From the NCBI RefSeq assembly GCF_000225505.1, contig NZ_BACI01000099.1, positions 88,431 through 152,430 on the forward strand: DNA of 64,000 nt. The letters run 5' to 3'. This DNA comes from Gordonia alkanivorans NBRC 16433 (GTDB taxonomy: Bacteria; Actinomycetota; Actinomycetes; Mycobacteriales; Mycobacteriaceae). Below the pieces are notes generated by a model. The model was not told where the DNA came from. It saw only the letters and a list, made by a program, of their open reading frames with translations, and searched no databases. Each line of letters opens with the position of its first letter. The first letter of the stretch is position 1. Below, in pieces: positions 1-10,773 of this stretch. A program made the translations under genes and the position numbers.

Positions 1-2463
1 GTAGGCGATGGCGCTGTGGGCGATCGAGGTCTCCCACAACGTGATCCGCTGGGGTGCAGCGACGTTGATGTTGTACAGGTCGACACTGCCGGCGGCGGTG
101 ACGTAACCCCAGAACGAGGGGAAGATCCACGACAGTTGCTGCAGGCCGACACCGTCCAGCTTGAACAGGCCGCCGCAGAAGACGAGCTGCACCATCACCA
201 CGATGACCAGCGGCGGCATCACCTGTTCGTTGGATTTCACCGCCGACGAGATCGCGAGTCCGACAAGGGTGCTCACACAGGCGAGCACGGCGACGGCGAA
301 CAGCAGGGCCAGCGGCGGGGGCAGGATCGGGCCGCCGAAGTCGGGTAGCCCACGACCGGCGAAGGTGATGCCGACCATGATGATCGTCTGCAGGATCGCG
401 GCGATGAAGAAGACCACGATCTTCGCGAACAGGTAAGCGCCGGGACGCAATCCGACGGCTCTCTCCCGCTCGAAGATGTCGCGCTCACCGACGAGGTCGC
501 GCACCGTCAGAGCCGCACCCATGAACGCGGCACCCACGACGAGGACCACCAGGATCTGGATCGCCTCCGCGCCGTCTTTGGGTGGCGGCGCGTTCGGGAT
601 CACCTCGAGTCGGGCGAAACCACTCGACCCCGGGATGACCAGCGTCAGCAGTCCGAGGACCACCGGCAGCAACACCAGGAACACCAGATAGCCGATGTCG
701 GCGAAGACGAGCCGTACCTGGCGTCGGGCGATGGTCGACGCCTGTCTGGTGAAGCTGGTGTGCGGCACCGGTATCGGCGGGCCCGGAGGACGTTGCGGCG
801 GCGGTGGATTCGGAGCACGCCGATGCCGTTCGAGGTAGCGCGTGTACGCGGCGTCGGGCTGGTCGGCGACATAGGCGAAGATCTCCGCCCAGTCGGAGGT
901 CCCCATCTCCTGTTCGACCTGCGCCGGCGCACCGCAGAACGAGGTCTTGCCGCCCGGGGCGAGCAGCAGCACCTGGTCGCACATCGACAGGTACGTCAGC
1001 GAGTGGGTGACCACGAGGACGACGCGGCCGGCGTCGGCGAGGCGCCGCAGGGTCGCCATCACCTGGCGGTCGAGGGCCGGGTCGAGACCCGACGTCGGCT
1101 CGTCGAGGATCAGCAGCGATGGACCGGTGAGCAGCTCCATCGCGACCGATGCACGCTTCTGCTGTCCGCCGGAGAGCTTCTCGACGCGGGTGTCGACGTG
1201 CTCGGTCAGTTGGAGTTCGCCGAGGACGCCGTCGATGACCCGGTCGCGGTCTTCTTTCGACAGGTCGGGCGGCAGTCGCAGCTCTGCCGCGTAGCGCAGG
1301 GCCTGCCGGAGCGTGAGCTTGTGGTGGAGCACATCCTTCTGCGGGACCATCCCGATTCGGGTGCGGAGGGCGTCGTATTCGGCGTGGACGTTGCGACTCT
1401 CGAAGGTGACCAGGCCGCTCGTCGGCGAGTTCAGGCCCGCGGCGATCTTCGACACGGTCGACTTGCCGGCGCCGGACGGGCCGATCACCGCGGTGAGCGT
1501 GCCGGGACTCGCGCTGAAGTCGACGTCGGCGAGAAGCCGCTTACCACCGTCGACGATGAGGCTGACCCCGTGCACGTGGAGACCGTCGGCGACCGCCGCG
1601 CTCTCCTGGCCGCGCATGAGCGTGCCGCCGGACACCACGAAGTCGCTGTTGCCGATCGTGACCACGTCACCGTCGGACAGCGGCGCGTTGTTGACCCGGC
1701 GGCCGTTGACGAAGGTGCCGTTGACGCTGCCGAGGTCGTCGATGACCAGGACGCCGCCGCGGCTCGACACCTGCGCGTGGTGGCGGGAGGCGAGGACGTC
1801 GCTGACGACGATGTCGTTGTCCGGTGTGCGGCCGATGCGCTGCACACCGCGCAGCGAGATCGACTCGCGCTCGGGCGGAGTCGGTGCTCCCGGAAGCCGG
1901 TAGACCGCCGAGACGTTCTGTTTCAGCGCCTGCAGATGCGGGGCGTCGCGCAGCTCGGCGGGCATCGGTTCCGGCGCACCGGCGCGCGAGGGTCCGCCCG
2001 AGGATCGTGACGGGATGCGGCCCGACTGCGGCATGTTCGGTCCCGGGTGGCCGGGGGCGGCGAAACCCGCTGACCGTGGCCCCGGCGGGAACGGACCCGG
2101 ACGGGCGGGTGCGGACGGCATCTGACCGCTCGGCGGTGGCGGGTAGGCGGTCGGATCGATCACCAGGTCGACTATCGGACCGGTGCTCACGTCGCCGAGC
2201 CGGACCTGCGTCGGGCCGGCGACCATGAGCTCGGCCAGGCGTCGTCCGCCGGCGAAAAAGCCGTTGGTGCTACCGATGTCGACGAGATACCACGCAGCCC
2301 CGCGCCACTCGATGGCGAGATGCCGACGCGACACCATCGGATGATTGATCACGATGTCGTTGTCGGGTTCCCTGCCCAGGGTGATGCGCGGGGATTCGCC
2401 CAGCGGATGAGGCGCCCCACCGTCGACGATCACCCGACCGCGAGCCATCGATGTACTGTTCAT
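1..2463 (-). CDS. FHA-FHA-ABC transporter ATP-binding/permease protein (partial)
   Basis: This gene reads in frame from an ATG at 2463 to the left edge with no stop, so 821 residues are visible and the C-terminus is missing. The N-terminus has a forkhead-associated domain (LGREPDNDIVI, SRRHLAIE, GSTNGFF), then a Pro/Gly-rich linker and a second FHA domain (IGRTPDNDIVV, SRHHAQV, GSVNGTFVNG). An ABC ATPase follows with Walker A GPSGAGKST, signature LSGGQQKR and Walker B LLILDEPTSG. It ends in an ABC-2 type permease with several hydrophobic segments. This is the domain order of M. tuberculosis Rv1747, a cell-envelope exporter controlled by Ser/Thr kinases through its FHA domains. The substrate here is unknown. 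The family call is firm; kinase control is inferred from the family. Confidence 0.93.
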   Translation of the reverse strand, partial: MNSTSMARGRVIVDGGAPHPLGESPRITLGREPDNDIVINHPMVSRRHLAIEWRGAAWYLVDIGSTNGFFAGGRRLAELMVAGPTQVRLGDVSTGPIVDLVIDPTAYPPPPSGQMPSAPARPGPFPPGPRSAGFAAPGHPGPNMPQSGRIPSRSSGGPSRAGAPEPMPAELRDAPHLQALKQNVSAVYRLPGAPTPPERESISLRGVQRIGRTPDNDIVVSDVLASRHHAQVSSRGGVLVIDDLGSVNGTFVNGRRVNNAPLSDGDVVTIGNSDFVVSGGTLMRGQESAAVADGLHVHGVSLIVDGGKRLLADVDFSASPGTLTAVIGPSGAGKSTVSKIAAGLNSPTSGLVTFESRNVHAEYDALRTRIGMVPQKDVLHHKLTLRQALRYAAELRLPPDLSKEDRDRVIDGVLGELQLTEHVDTRVEKLSGGQQKRASVAMELLTGPSLLILDEPTSGLDPALDRQVMATLRRLADAGRVVLVVTHSLTYLSMCDQVLLLAPGGKTSFCGAPAQVEQEMGTSDWAEIFAYVADQPDAAYTRYLERHRRAPNPPPPQRPPGPPIPVPHTSFTRQASTIARRQVRLVFADIGYLVFLVLLPVVLGLLTLVIPGSSGFARLEVIPNAPPPKDGAEAIQILVVLVVGAAFMGAALTVRDLVGERDIFERERAVGLRPGAYLFAKIVVFFIAAILQTIIMVGITFAGRGLPDFGGPILPPPLALLFAVAVLACVSTLVGLAISSAVKSNEQVMPPLVIVVMVQLVFCGGLFKLDGVGLQQLSWIFPSFWGYVTAAGSVDLYNINVAAPQRITLWETSIAHSAIAY

Positions 2464-2510
2464 CGCCGCCAACTTTAGTGCTTGACGACGGTTTTCATGC
2501 CGTTCTGTAC

Positions 2511-2548
2511 AGCAGACGACCGACCCCCTGGGGAGTCGGTCGTCTGCT
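2511..2548 (-). terminator. Hairpin between arc and the FHA-ABC gene
   Basis: Perfect 14-bp inverted repeat (AGCAGACGACCGAC and its complement) around a 10-nt GC-rich loop, 14 nt past the arc stop codon. There is no clear U-tract, so it may act as a weak terminator or as an mRNA 3' stabiliser for arc. Confidence 0.6.
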
Positions 2549-2562
2549 GGATGAGGCGCGTG

Positions 2563-4350
2563 CTACAGGTATTGCCCGGTGTTCGTCTCGGTGTCGATGG
2601 CGCGGCTCGTCCCGGAGGACTTGCCGGTGACCAGCGTGCGGATGTAAACAATCCGCTCGCCCTTCTTGCCCGAGATGCGAGCCCAGTCGTCCGGGTTGGT
2701 GGTGTTGGGCAGATCTTCGTTCTCCGCGAACTCGTCGAGGATCGAATCGAAGAGGTGCTGCACACGCAGACCCGGGGCACCGGTGTCGAGCTGCGACTTG
2801 ATCGCGTACTTCTTCGCACGGTCGACGACGTTCTGGATCATCGCGCCCGAGTTGAAGTCCTTGAAGTACATGATCTCCTTGTCGCCGTTGGCGTAGGTGA
2901 CCTCGAGGAACCGGTTGTCCTCGCTCTCTGCGTACATCCGCTCGACGACCTTCTCGATCATCGCCTTGATGCAGGCCGTGCGATCCCCGCCGAACTCGCC
3001 GATGTCGTCGGCGTGGATCGGCAGTTCCTCGGTGAGGTACTTCGAGAAGATGTCGATCGCCGACTCGGCGTCGGGACGCTCGATCTTGATCTTCACGTCG
3101 AGGCGGCCGGGACGCAGGATCGCGGGGTCGATCATGTCCTCGCGGTTCGACGCACCGATCACGATGACGTTCTCGAGGCCTTCCACACCGTCGATCTCGC
3201 TGAGCAGCTGCGGCACGACCGTGGTCTCGACGTCGGAGGAGACACCGGAGCCGCGGGTGCGGAAGATCGAGTCCATCTCATCGAAGAACACGATGACCGG
3301 GGTGCCCTCGGACGCCTTCTCCCGGGCGCGCTGGAAGATCAGCCGGATGTGACGCTCGGTCTCACCGACGAACTTGTTGAGCAGCTCGGGACCCTTGATG
3401 TTGAGGAAGTAGGACTTCGCCTCCTTGGCGTCGTCTCCGCGGGACAGCGCGATCTTCTTGGCAAGGGAGTTCGCGACGGCCTTGGCGATGAGCGTCTTAC
3501 CGCAACCGGGCGGACCGTAGAGCAGCACGCCCTTCGGCGGCCGCAGCTGGTAGTCGCGGAACAGGTCCTTGTGCAGGAACGGCAGTTCGACGGCGTCGCG
3601 GATCTGTTCGATCTGCCGGCCGAGACCACCGATGTCCTCGTACCCGACGTCCGGCACCTCTTCGAGGACGAGGTCCTCGACCTCGGCCTTGGGCACCCGC
3701 TCGAAGGCGAACCCGGCCTTGGTGTCGATGAGCAGCGAGTCGCCCGGACGCAGCTTGCGGCGCTTGCCGTCCTCCGCGTCGACCTCGCCCAGCAACGGCT
3801 CGGCCAACCACACGACGCGCTCCTCGTCGGCATGACCGACGACCAGCGCCCGCTTGCCGTCCCCGAGAACCTCGCGCAGAGTGCTGATCTCGCCGACCGT
3901 GTCGAACGCCAAGGCCTCGACGATGGTCAGGGCCTCGTTCAGACGCAGCGTCTGGCCCTTGGTCAAGGTCTCGGTGTCGATGTTCGGCGAGCAGGTGAGC
4001 CGCATCTTGCGACCGGAGGTGAACACGTCGACGGTCGCGTCGGGGTACACCTCGAGCAGGACCCCGTAGCCGCTCGGCGGCTGACCGAGACGGTCGACCT
4101 CCTCGCGCAAGGCGACGAGTTGCTGACGCGCTTCTTTGAGCGTGTCGAGCAGCTTCGCGTTGCGCGCCGTGAGGCTGTCGACGCGTTCCTGGAGGCTATC
4201 GGTGTCTGCCTGGCGTCCGAACGACGGGCGTTCGGAACCACTCCGCGCGAGAGGCGGGGTGTAGGCAGGGGTGAAGCCCTCGTCGGGTGCACTCGCGCTC
4301 TCGGGGACCGCACGGTCCCCGGTGGCGTCATGGCGGTCAGATTCGGTCAT
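2563..4350 (-). CDS. arc: Proteasome-associated AAA ATPase Arc/Mpa
   Basis: This is a hexameric AAA+ unfoldase that feeds pupylated proteins into the 20S proteasome. The 595-residue product has an N-terminal coiled coil (about residues 45-90), an OB-type interdomain, and one AAA module with Walker A GPPGCGKT and Walker B FFDEMDS. It ends in GQYL, the docking tail needed to open the proteasome gate. The ATG at 4350 is preceded by a purine-rich GGGGAGAGGAG. An in-frame ATG at 4386 has no such site and would add 12 residues. trmI lies upstream in the same direction, as in M. tuberculosis. dop and pup are not seen next to it; the gene downstream is an FHA-ABC exporter. Confidence 0.96.
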   Translation of the reverse strand: MTESDRHDATGDRAVPESASAPDEGFTPAYTPPLARSGSERPSFGRQADTDSLQERVDSLTARNAKLLDTLKEARQQLVALREEVDRLGQPPSGYGVLLEVYPDATVDVFTSGRKMRLTCSPNIDTETLTKGQTLRLNEALTIVEALAFDTVGEISTLREVLGDGKRALVVGHADEERVVWLAEPLLGEVDAEDGKRRKLRPGDSLLIDTKAGFAFERVPKAEVEDLVLEEVPDVGYEDIGGLGRQIEQIRDAVELPFLHKDLFRDYQLRPPKGVLLYGPPGCGKTLIAKAVANSLAKKIALSRGDDAKEAKSYFLNIKGPELLNKFVGETERHIRLIFQRAREKASEGTPVIVFFDEMDSIFRTRGSGVSSDVETTVVPQLLSEIDGVEGLENVIVIGASNREDMIDPAILRPGRLDVKIKIERPDAESAIDIFSKYLTEELPIHADDIGEFGGDRTACIKAMIEKVVERMYAESEDNRFLEVTYANGDKEIMYFKDFNSGAMIQNVVDRAKKYAIKSQLDTGAPGLRVQHLFDSILDEFAENEDLPNTTNPDDWARISGKKGERIVYIRTLVTGKSSGTSRAIDTETNTGQYL

Positions 4351-4532
4351 TGCTGACTCCTCTCCCCGGCAATCACCCGATCCCACGATCGGAATGCTCG
4401 CGCCGTATCCCTACGCTACCGGCACGGACGCAGAATCGCCCTTCACCCACCAGATGGCGGTGTTGACGGTGTGTTAAATGTGCGCGTTCGCAACGGAATC
4501 ACGATCTTGCGGCCAATGCGGACCAGCCGAAC

Positions 4533-6408
<1,876 letters not shown>

Positions 6409-6456
6409 GGCACACCCCGAGACGCCCGATTATGTAGATGCACATAGGCTGGACAC

Positions 6457-7317
6457 GTGGAGAGTTCGTACTACGTTCCCGTCGACGCCCCGGCGTCCGA
6501 CGGCACCAGCCCGGCCGGCGACCCGTCGGCGCGATATGAGTACTTCCAGCCGACCGACGCCACCCTGAGCGTCTGGTCGCCGACCATGCAGCACGGCGGC
6601 CCGCCGTCGGCGCTGATGATGCGGTCGTTGCTGCGCTGCGACCCGGATCCCTCACAGCACTTCACCCGCGTGACGACCGAGATCCTCGGCCCGATCGGGC
6701 TGGGCGTCAACCGGATTCACGCTCGCGTGATCCGCCCGGGTAGGCAGATCAGTCTCGTCGAGACCGAGCTCGAGGTGCAGCGGGCCGACGGCTCGTTCCG
6801 CACGGCCGCGAAGTCGGTGGGCTGGCGCATCCGCGGCGCGGACACCAGCGAGATCGCCAACGGTCCCGCTCCCCTGACCCCGCTGCCCGACGAGCTGCCG
6901 AGCCAGATCGGGTTCCCCGACGACAGCGGCGAAGCAGTGAGCTGGGGAACGCTCGGGTTCATCGGAACCGTCGAATCGGCACGCACCGAGGGCCGCTACG
7001 GCGAGACCCCGGCGGTGTGGCTGCGCGCGGCCCTCCCGCTGGTCGAGGGCGAGAAGACCTCGGACCTCGAGGCCATGTTCATCGTGATCGACGTCGCCAA
7101 CGGTGTGGGTACGAGACTGCGCCCGGACCGCTGGTCCTGGATGAACACCGACACCACCGTGCATCTGACGCGGGTACCGAGCGGGCCGTGGGTCGGCATC
7201 GACGCCAACATGGTCGCCGGACCCGACGGTTTCGGCGCGACCCTCGGCGACCTGTACGACACCTCCGGCTACATCGGCCGGTCGGCGCAGACGGTCTTGC
7301 TCAACGCCGTCGGCTGA
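6457..7317 (+). CDS. Acyl-CoA thioesterase-like double-hotdog protein
   Basis: The 286-residue protein resembles the TesB-like thioesterase superfamily (4HBT_3 type). It has an N-terminal half with QHGGPPSALMMR, as in the first hotdog of such enzymes. A second half ends in GFGATLGDLYDTSGYIGR. The family hydrolyses acyl-CoA thioesters, and the true substrate cannot be read from sequence. The start is the GTG at 6457, which follows a TAGGCT -10 box (6445-6450) by exactly 6 nt, so the mRNA is probably leaderless. The gene is convergent with hisG across a strong terminator. Confidence 0.8.
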   Translation: MESSYYVPVDAPASDGTSPAGDPSARYEYFQPTDATLSVWSPTMQHGGPPSALMMRSLLRCDPDPSQHFTRVTTEILGPIGLGVNRIHARVIRPGRQISLVETELEVQRADGSFRTAAKSVGWRIRGADTSEIANGPAPLTPLPDELPSQIGFPDDSGEAVSWGTLGFIGTVESARTEGRYGETPAVWLRAALPLVEGEKTSDLEAMFIVIDVANGVGTRLRPDRWSWMNTDTTVHLTRVPSGPWVGIDANMVAGPDGFGATLGDLYDTSGYIGRSAQTVLLNAVG

Positions 7318-7350
7318 CCCTTCGAGGCGCTCGCAAGCTCGCTCCTCAGG
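7318..7350. repeat. Member of dispersed 3'-end repeat family (first arm)
   Basis: CCCTTCGAGGCGCTCGCAAG followed by CTCGCTCCTCAGGGA is an imperfect reverse complement of the copies at 7398-7487. The convergent intergenic space is therefore a long imperfect palindrome around the terminator. Related units occur at 16289 and 63919. Confidence 0.6.
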
Positions 7351-7355
7351 GACGA

Positions 7356-7397
7356 GAAAAGGGGCACCCCCGAGATTGGTCGAGGGTGCCCCTTTTC
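7356..7397. terminator. Bidirectional intrinsic terminator between thioesterase gene and hisG
   Basis: Perfect 14-bp stem GAAAAGGGGCACCC (7356-7369) with GGGTGCCCCTTTTC (7384-7397). The A-run on one side and T-run on the other make it work for both converging genes. Confidence 0.9.
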
Positions 7398-7470
7398 GCT
7401 CCCTGAGGAGGCCGGAGCCTGCGACGGACCGCCGTCCTCCGCTCCCTGAGGAGGCCGGAGCCTGCGACGG
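7398..7470. repeat. Two exact 30-bp direct repeats
   Basis: The 30-bp unit starting GCTCCCTGAGGAGGCCGGAG occurs exactly at 7398-7427 and 7441-7470, separated by 13 bp. The second copy runs on into TCTCGAAGGGTC, which touches the hisG stop. It belongs to the same family as the elements at 7318, 16289 and 63919. Confidence 0.85.
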
Positions 7471-7483
7471 CCGTCTCGAAGGG

Positions 7484-8329
7484 TCAGAACCGGCAGGAGC
7501 GGATGTCGGTGGCGAGGATCGCCTTCGCGCCGAGCTCGGAGAGCTCATCCATCAGGTTCTGGTGGTCCTTGCGCGGAACCATCGCGCGGACGGCGACCCA
7601 ATCGGGATCTGCCATCGGGGCGACCGTCGGGGACTCGAGGCCCGGGGTGATCGCCGTTGCTTTGTCGAGGAGCGACTTGGGGCAGTCGTAGTCGATCATC
7701 ACGTACTGCTGTCCGAAGACGACGCCCTGGACGCGCGCGATGAACTGCTTCTCGGCTTTGGTGAGATCGGCGTCGCGCCGGGAGATCAGCACGGCCTCGG
7801 AGTCGCACAGCGACTCGCCGAAGGCAGCCAGCCCGTGTTGGCGCAGCGTGCGTCCGGAACCGACGACGTCGGCGATCGCGTCGGCCACCCCGAGCTGGAT
7901 GGAGATCTCGACCGCGCCGTCGAGCCGGATGATGTCGGCGGTGATGCCGCGTCCGGCGAGGTCGTCGCGCACCAGGTTCGGGTACGACGTCGCGACGCGC
8001 TTGCCGGCGAGGTCGGCGACGGTCCACTCCTGGTCGGCCGGGGCCGCGTAGCGGAAGGTCGACGTGCCGAAGCCCATCGCGAGCTGCTCGTGGACCTGGG
8101 CTCCCGAGTCGCCGGCGAGGTCTCGGCCGGTGATGCCGAGGTCGAGGCGTCCCGACCCGACGTAGATGGCGATGTCCTTGGGACGGAGGAAGAAGAACTC
8201 GACGTCGTTGTTGTTGTCGAGAACCGTCAGATCCTTGGAGTCGGATCGTTTGCGGTAGCCGGCCTCGGAGAGAATGGCCGACGCGGATTCGGAGAGCGCA
8301 CCCTTGTTGGGTACAGCCACTCGCAGCAT
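7484..8329 (-). CDS. hisG: ATP phosphoribosyltransferase HisG (long form)
   Basis: This enzyme catalyses the first step of histidine synthesis, joining ATP and PRPP. At 281 residues it is the long form, with two catalytic lobes (LRVAVPNKG start, [11 protein letters not shown]) and a C-terminal ACT-like regulatory domain that binds histidine for feedback. The ATG at 8329 is preceded by AAAAGGA. It follows hisE by 70 nt on the same strand, the hisE-hisG order of M. tuberculosis Rv2122c-Rv2121c. Confidence 0.97.
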   Translation of the reverse strand: MLRVAVPNKGALSESASAILSEAGYRKRSDSKDLTVLDNNNDVEFFFLRPKDIAIYVGSGRLDLGITGRDLAGDSGAQVHEQLAMGFGTSTFRYAAPADQEWTVADLAGKRVATSYPNLVRDDLAGRGITADIIRLDGAVEISIQLGVADAIADVVGSGRTLRQHGLAAFGESLCDSEAVLISRRDADLTKAEKQFIARVQGVVFGQQYVMIDYDCPKSLLDKATAITPGLESPTVAPMADPDWVAVRAMVPRKDHQNLMDELSELGAKAILATDIRSCRF

Positions 8330-8399
8330 CTCGATGTCCTTTTCGTGGGGTTGTGCTCAGCTGAGCGGGAGGTTGTGTGTCGGCGACCGGGGCTTCCGG

Positions 8400-8663
8400 T
8401 CACAGATGTCGGTACACGTCCTCCGGCTTGAGGCCCCGTTTGATCATCATCACCTGCAGCCAGTAGATGAGCTGGGAGATCTCCTCGCCGAGCGAGTCGT
8501 CGGACTCGTGCTCGGCGGCGAGCCACACCTCGCCGGCTTCTTCGATGATCTTCTTGCCCAGGGTGTGCACACCCGAGTCGAGCGCGGCGACCGTGCCCGA
8601 CCCCGCGGGGCGGTTCTCGGCCTTGTCGCTGAGTTCGGCGAACAGCTCCTCGAATGTCTTCAC
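8400..8663 (-). CDS. hisE: Phosphoribosyl-ATP pyrophosphatase HisE
   Basis: The 87-residue stand-alone HisE (second step of histidine synthesis, PR-ATP to PR-AMP) belongs to the all-alpha MazG-like family. Its metal-binding residues are visible in [17 protein letters not shown] and the following acidic stretch. The start ATG overlaps the stop of the upstream HAD gene by 4 nt, so translation is probably coupled. Confidence 0.96.
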   Translation of the reverse strand: MKTFEELFAELSDKAENRPAGSGTVAALDSGVHTLGKKIIEEAGEVWLAAEHESDDSLGEEISQLIYWLQVMMIKRGLKPEDVYRHL

Positions 8664-9385
8664 GATTCCTCATTTTGGCATGTCGCGGTACGCGCGAGAC
8701 CGCCGGTCCATGCCTCGGTGACGTCGTCGAGTCCCAATCCGACCAGAGAGCGTCGAAACACCCGCAGCGGTCCGGGTTCCACCGGTGCCGCGGATTCGAC
8801 GACGAGGGTGAGACATCCGGCCGCCGTCGCGGCCTGAGCGCCGGTCGGGGAATCCTCCACCGCCAGGCATTCCGCGGTCGGCAATCCGAGCAGTTCGGCG
8901 GCGCGCATGTACGGGTCGGGAGCGGGTTTGCCGACGGCGACCTCGTCGCCGCAGACCGTGGTCGCGAAGCGATGACGGCCGATCGTCTCCAGGGCCACAT
9001 CGGCTGCCTCACGCACCGTATTGGTGACCAGCGCCATCGGGATACCGGCGCAGGCGATCAGTTCCAGCGCCTCGAGTGCGCCGGGTCGCCACGGGAGACC
9101 CTCCTGGAAGAGTTCGGTCACCCGGTCCAGCGTCCACCGTCCGTCCGCGGCGGGATCCCGGACCTCGGGCGACAGACCCGCGGCGTCGTGGACCTTCGCC
9201 AGCGCGTCGGGCAGGGAGTTGCCGAGCGTCGATTCGCGCAGGTGCGGGGTCATCGCGATGCCATGGAGCGCCGCCAGCTCGGACATCGCTATCTCCCAGA
9301 TCGGCTCGGAGTCGAGCAGCGTGCCGTCCATGTCCCAGAGGACGGCGGCGGGGAGTCGGAATGCGGGATCAGCGGAGTCGGTCAC
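8660..9385 (-). CDS. HAD-superfamily hydrolase (beta-phosphoglucomutase-like)
   Basis: The 241-residue HAD hydrolase has motif [13 protein letters not shown] (catalytic DxD), motif II VTNTV, motif [12 protein letters not shown] and motif [13 protein letters not shown]. The Asp after the motif-I acidic pair and the alpha-helical cap fit phosphosugar phosphatases/mutases, but the substrate is unknown. I chose the GTG at 9385 because it overlaps the stop of the upstream XRE gene (GTGA) and the family motif follows soon after. It overlaps hisE by 4 nt downstream, so it appears to sit in the same transcript as hisE-hisG. Confidence 0.88.
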   Translation of the reverse strand: MTDSADPAFRLPAAVLWDMDGTLLDSEPIWEIAMSELAALHGIAMTPHLRESTLGNSLPDALAKVHDAAGLSPEVRDPAADGRWTLDRVTELFQEGLPWRPGALEALELIACAGIPMALVTNTVREAADVALETIGRHRFATTVCGDEVAVGKPAPDPYMRAAELLGLPTAECLAVEDSPTGAQAATAAGCLTLVVESAAPVEPGPLRVFRRSLVGLGLDDVTEAWTGGLARTATCQNEES

Positions 9386-10176
9386 CTCTGCATCATCGCA
9401 ACCCATCGTTCCGTCGGCTCGTCGGCCGGGTAGAAAAGCTCGATCGTCAGCTCTTCGAGCGTGACATCGCGGGGTGAACCGAAGGTGGTCAGGGTGCTGA
9501 AGAAGGACAAGACCTCGTCGCCGAGTTCCAGCTCGAACGGCACCAGCAGCGAACCCACCTCTCGCGACCTGCCCGACACCTGCCCGCCGTTCAGACCGGA
9601 CACGGTCGGATACGACGACACCTCGCGTTCGAGCTCGGCGAGTCGTTCGTCGCCGGTGATGCGCACCATCCGACGAAGGAGGTCGAGCAGGTAGGAGGCC
9701 CACTCGTCGAGGTTGTGCGTCATCCGCGCGAAGCCGTCGGGGTGCAGCGACACCCGGAACAGGTTGACCGGCCTGGCTTGGAGCTCGTCCGGGAGCAGGG
9801 ACAGGAGCCGCATCGCGGTGTCGTTGGCCAACACGACGTTCCACGCGCGGTCGAGGGCCATCCCGATGTTGGGGTTGTGCGCGTCGAGCAGTCTCTTGAC
9901 CTCGCCGCGCACGCGGGTCATCGTCTCCGAGTCGAGGGGCTCCTCGCTGTAGCGCGGTGCGTGACCGGCCGCGAGGAGGAGCGAATTACGTTCGCGCAGA
10001 GGGATGTCGAGACGTTCGGCCAGCGCGTGAAGCAGGCCCGGACTCGGGCGGGACTTACCCGTCTCGACGAAGCTGAGGTGCTTCGGCGAGACCCCGACCT
10101 CGTAGGCGAGGTCGAGCTGACTGATGGACCGGCGAGACCGCCACTGCTGCAGCAGAGTTCCCACCTCGACGGTCAT
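9382..10176 (-). CDS. XRE-family regulator with MmyB-like sensor domain
   Basis: The 264-residue protein has an N-terminal Cro/CI helix-turn-helix (about residues 18-60: ISQLDLAYEVGVSPKHLSFVE) followed by LLLAAGHAPRY. A C-terminal MmyB-like domain (MALDRAWNVVLAND) follows, of a type proposed to bind lipid or other small ligands. Target genes are unknown. It starts 4 nt after the stop of the PncC gene and its stop overlaps the HAD start, so it is in the middle of a tightly packed operon. Confidence 0.88.
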   Translation of the reverse strand: MTVEVGTLLQQWRSRRSISQLDLAYEVGVSPKHLSFVETGKSRPSPGLLHALAERLDIPLRERNSLLLAAGHAPRYSEEPLDSETMTRVRGEVKRLLDAHNPNIGMALDRAWNVVLANDTAMRLLSLLPDELQARPVNLFRVSLHPDGFARMTHNLDEWASYLLDLLRRMVRITGDERLAELEREVSSYPTVSGLNGGQVSGRSREVGSLLVPFELELGDEVLSFFSTLTTFGSPRDVTLEELTIELFYPADEPTERWVAMMQR

Positions 10177-10180
10177 GGGG

Positions 10181-10648
10181 TCATCGTAGACAGCTCTCGA
10201 TCAGTTCGAGTGAGTACGCGATGGTCTGGGCGAGAACGTCTTCGGGCTCGCCGTCGAACTCCTTGCGGGTCGCGGAGACCCGGCCGCGATGGTCGAGTCC
10301 GAACCATACGGTTCCCGGTGCGGCCTCGTCGGGTTCCGGCCCCGCCTCGCCGGTCACCGCGACGACGATCTCGGCGTCGAACAGTCGCGCGGTGGTGGCC
10401 ACCATGGCGCGTGCGGCCGTCTCGCTGACGACGGGCCCTTCGGGCACCTCGAGCAGGCCGAACTTCACGTCCTCGTGGTAGGCGATGACGCCGCCGCGGA
10501 ACCAGTCCCCCGCCTGCGGGGCCTTGCTCAGCTCGCTCGCGAGGTTGCCGCCGGTCAGCGACTCCGCGACCGCGACGTGCACACCCTGCTCCACGATCGC
10601 GTCGGCCAGTCGCGCGCACGTCTCGGAGAAATCGGTCACGTCGGACAT
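10181..10648 (-). CDS. Nicotinamide-nucleotide amidase (CinA C-terminal domain, PncC)
   Basis: The 155-residue protein consists only of the CinA C-terminal domain. This hydrolyses nicotinamide mononucleotide to nicotinate mononucleotide in pyridine-nucleotide salvage. The signature AESLTGG holds the catalytic Ser, and VAVTGEAGPEPD matches the second conserved block. The ATG at 10648 is preceded by GAAAGGCGAG. It is the first gene of the cinA-XRE-HAD-hisE series. Activity is inferred from the family. Confidence 0.9.
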   Translation of the reverse strand: MSDVTDFSETCARLADAIVEQGVHVAVAESLTGGNLASELSKAPQAGDWFRGGVIAYHEDVKFGLLEVPEGPVVSETAARAMVATTARLFDAEIVVAVTGEAGPEPDEAAPGTVWFGLDHRGRVSATRKEFDGEPEDVLAQTIAYSLELIESCLR

Positions 10649-10719
10649 CGGTGGCTCGCCTTTCGGTCGGAATCTTCGATCACAGCACCCCGGCGATATC
10701 CGGATAGGGCCGAGATCAA

Positions 10720-10742
10720 ACCACTACCTGGTAGGTAGTGGT
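10720..10742. promoter_or_regulatory. Palindromic operator-like site upstream of alpha/beta hydrolase
   Basis: Perfect 9-bp inverted repeat ACCACTACC (10720-10728) and GGTAGTGGT (10734-10742) with a 5-nt spacer, and a nested CTACC-T-GGTAG. It lies 31 bp before the hydrolase start. The shape is typical of TetR-family operators, but no TetR gene is adjacent. Confidence 0.6.
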
Positions 10743-10773
10743 GCCGGCGTCGGCGATGCGTCACTCTTGGGCC

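Noticed and set aside
7398..7470. CRISPR array
   Set aside because: Only two 30-bp copies with a 13-bp spacer and no cas genes; it belongs to the dispersed 3'-end repeats.
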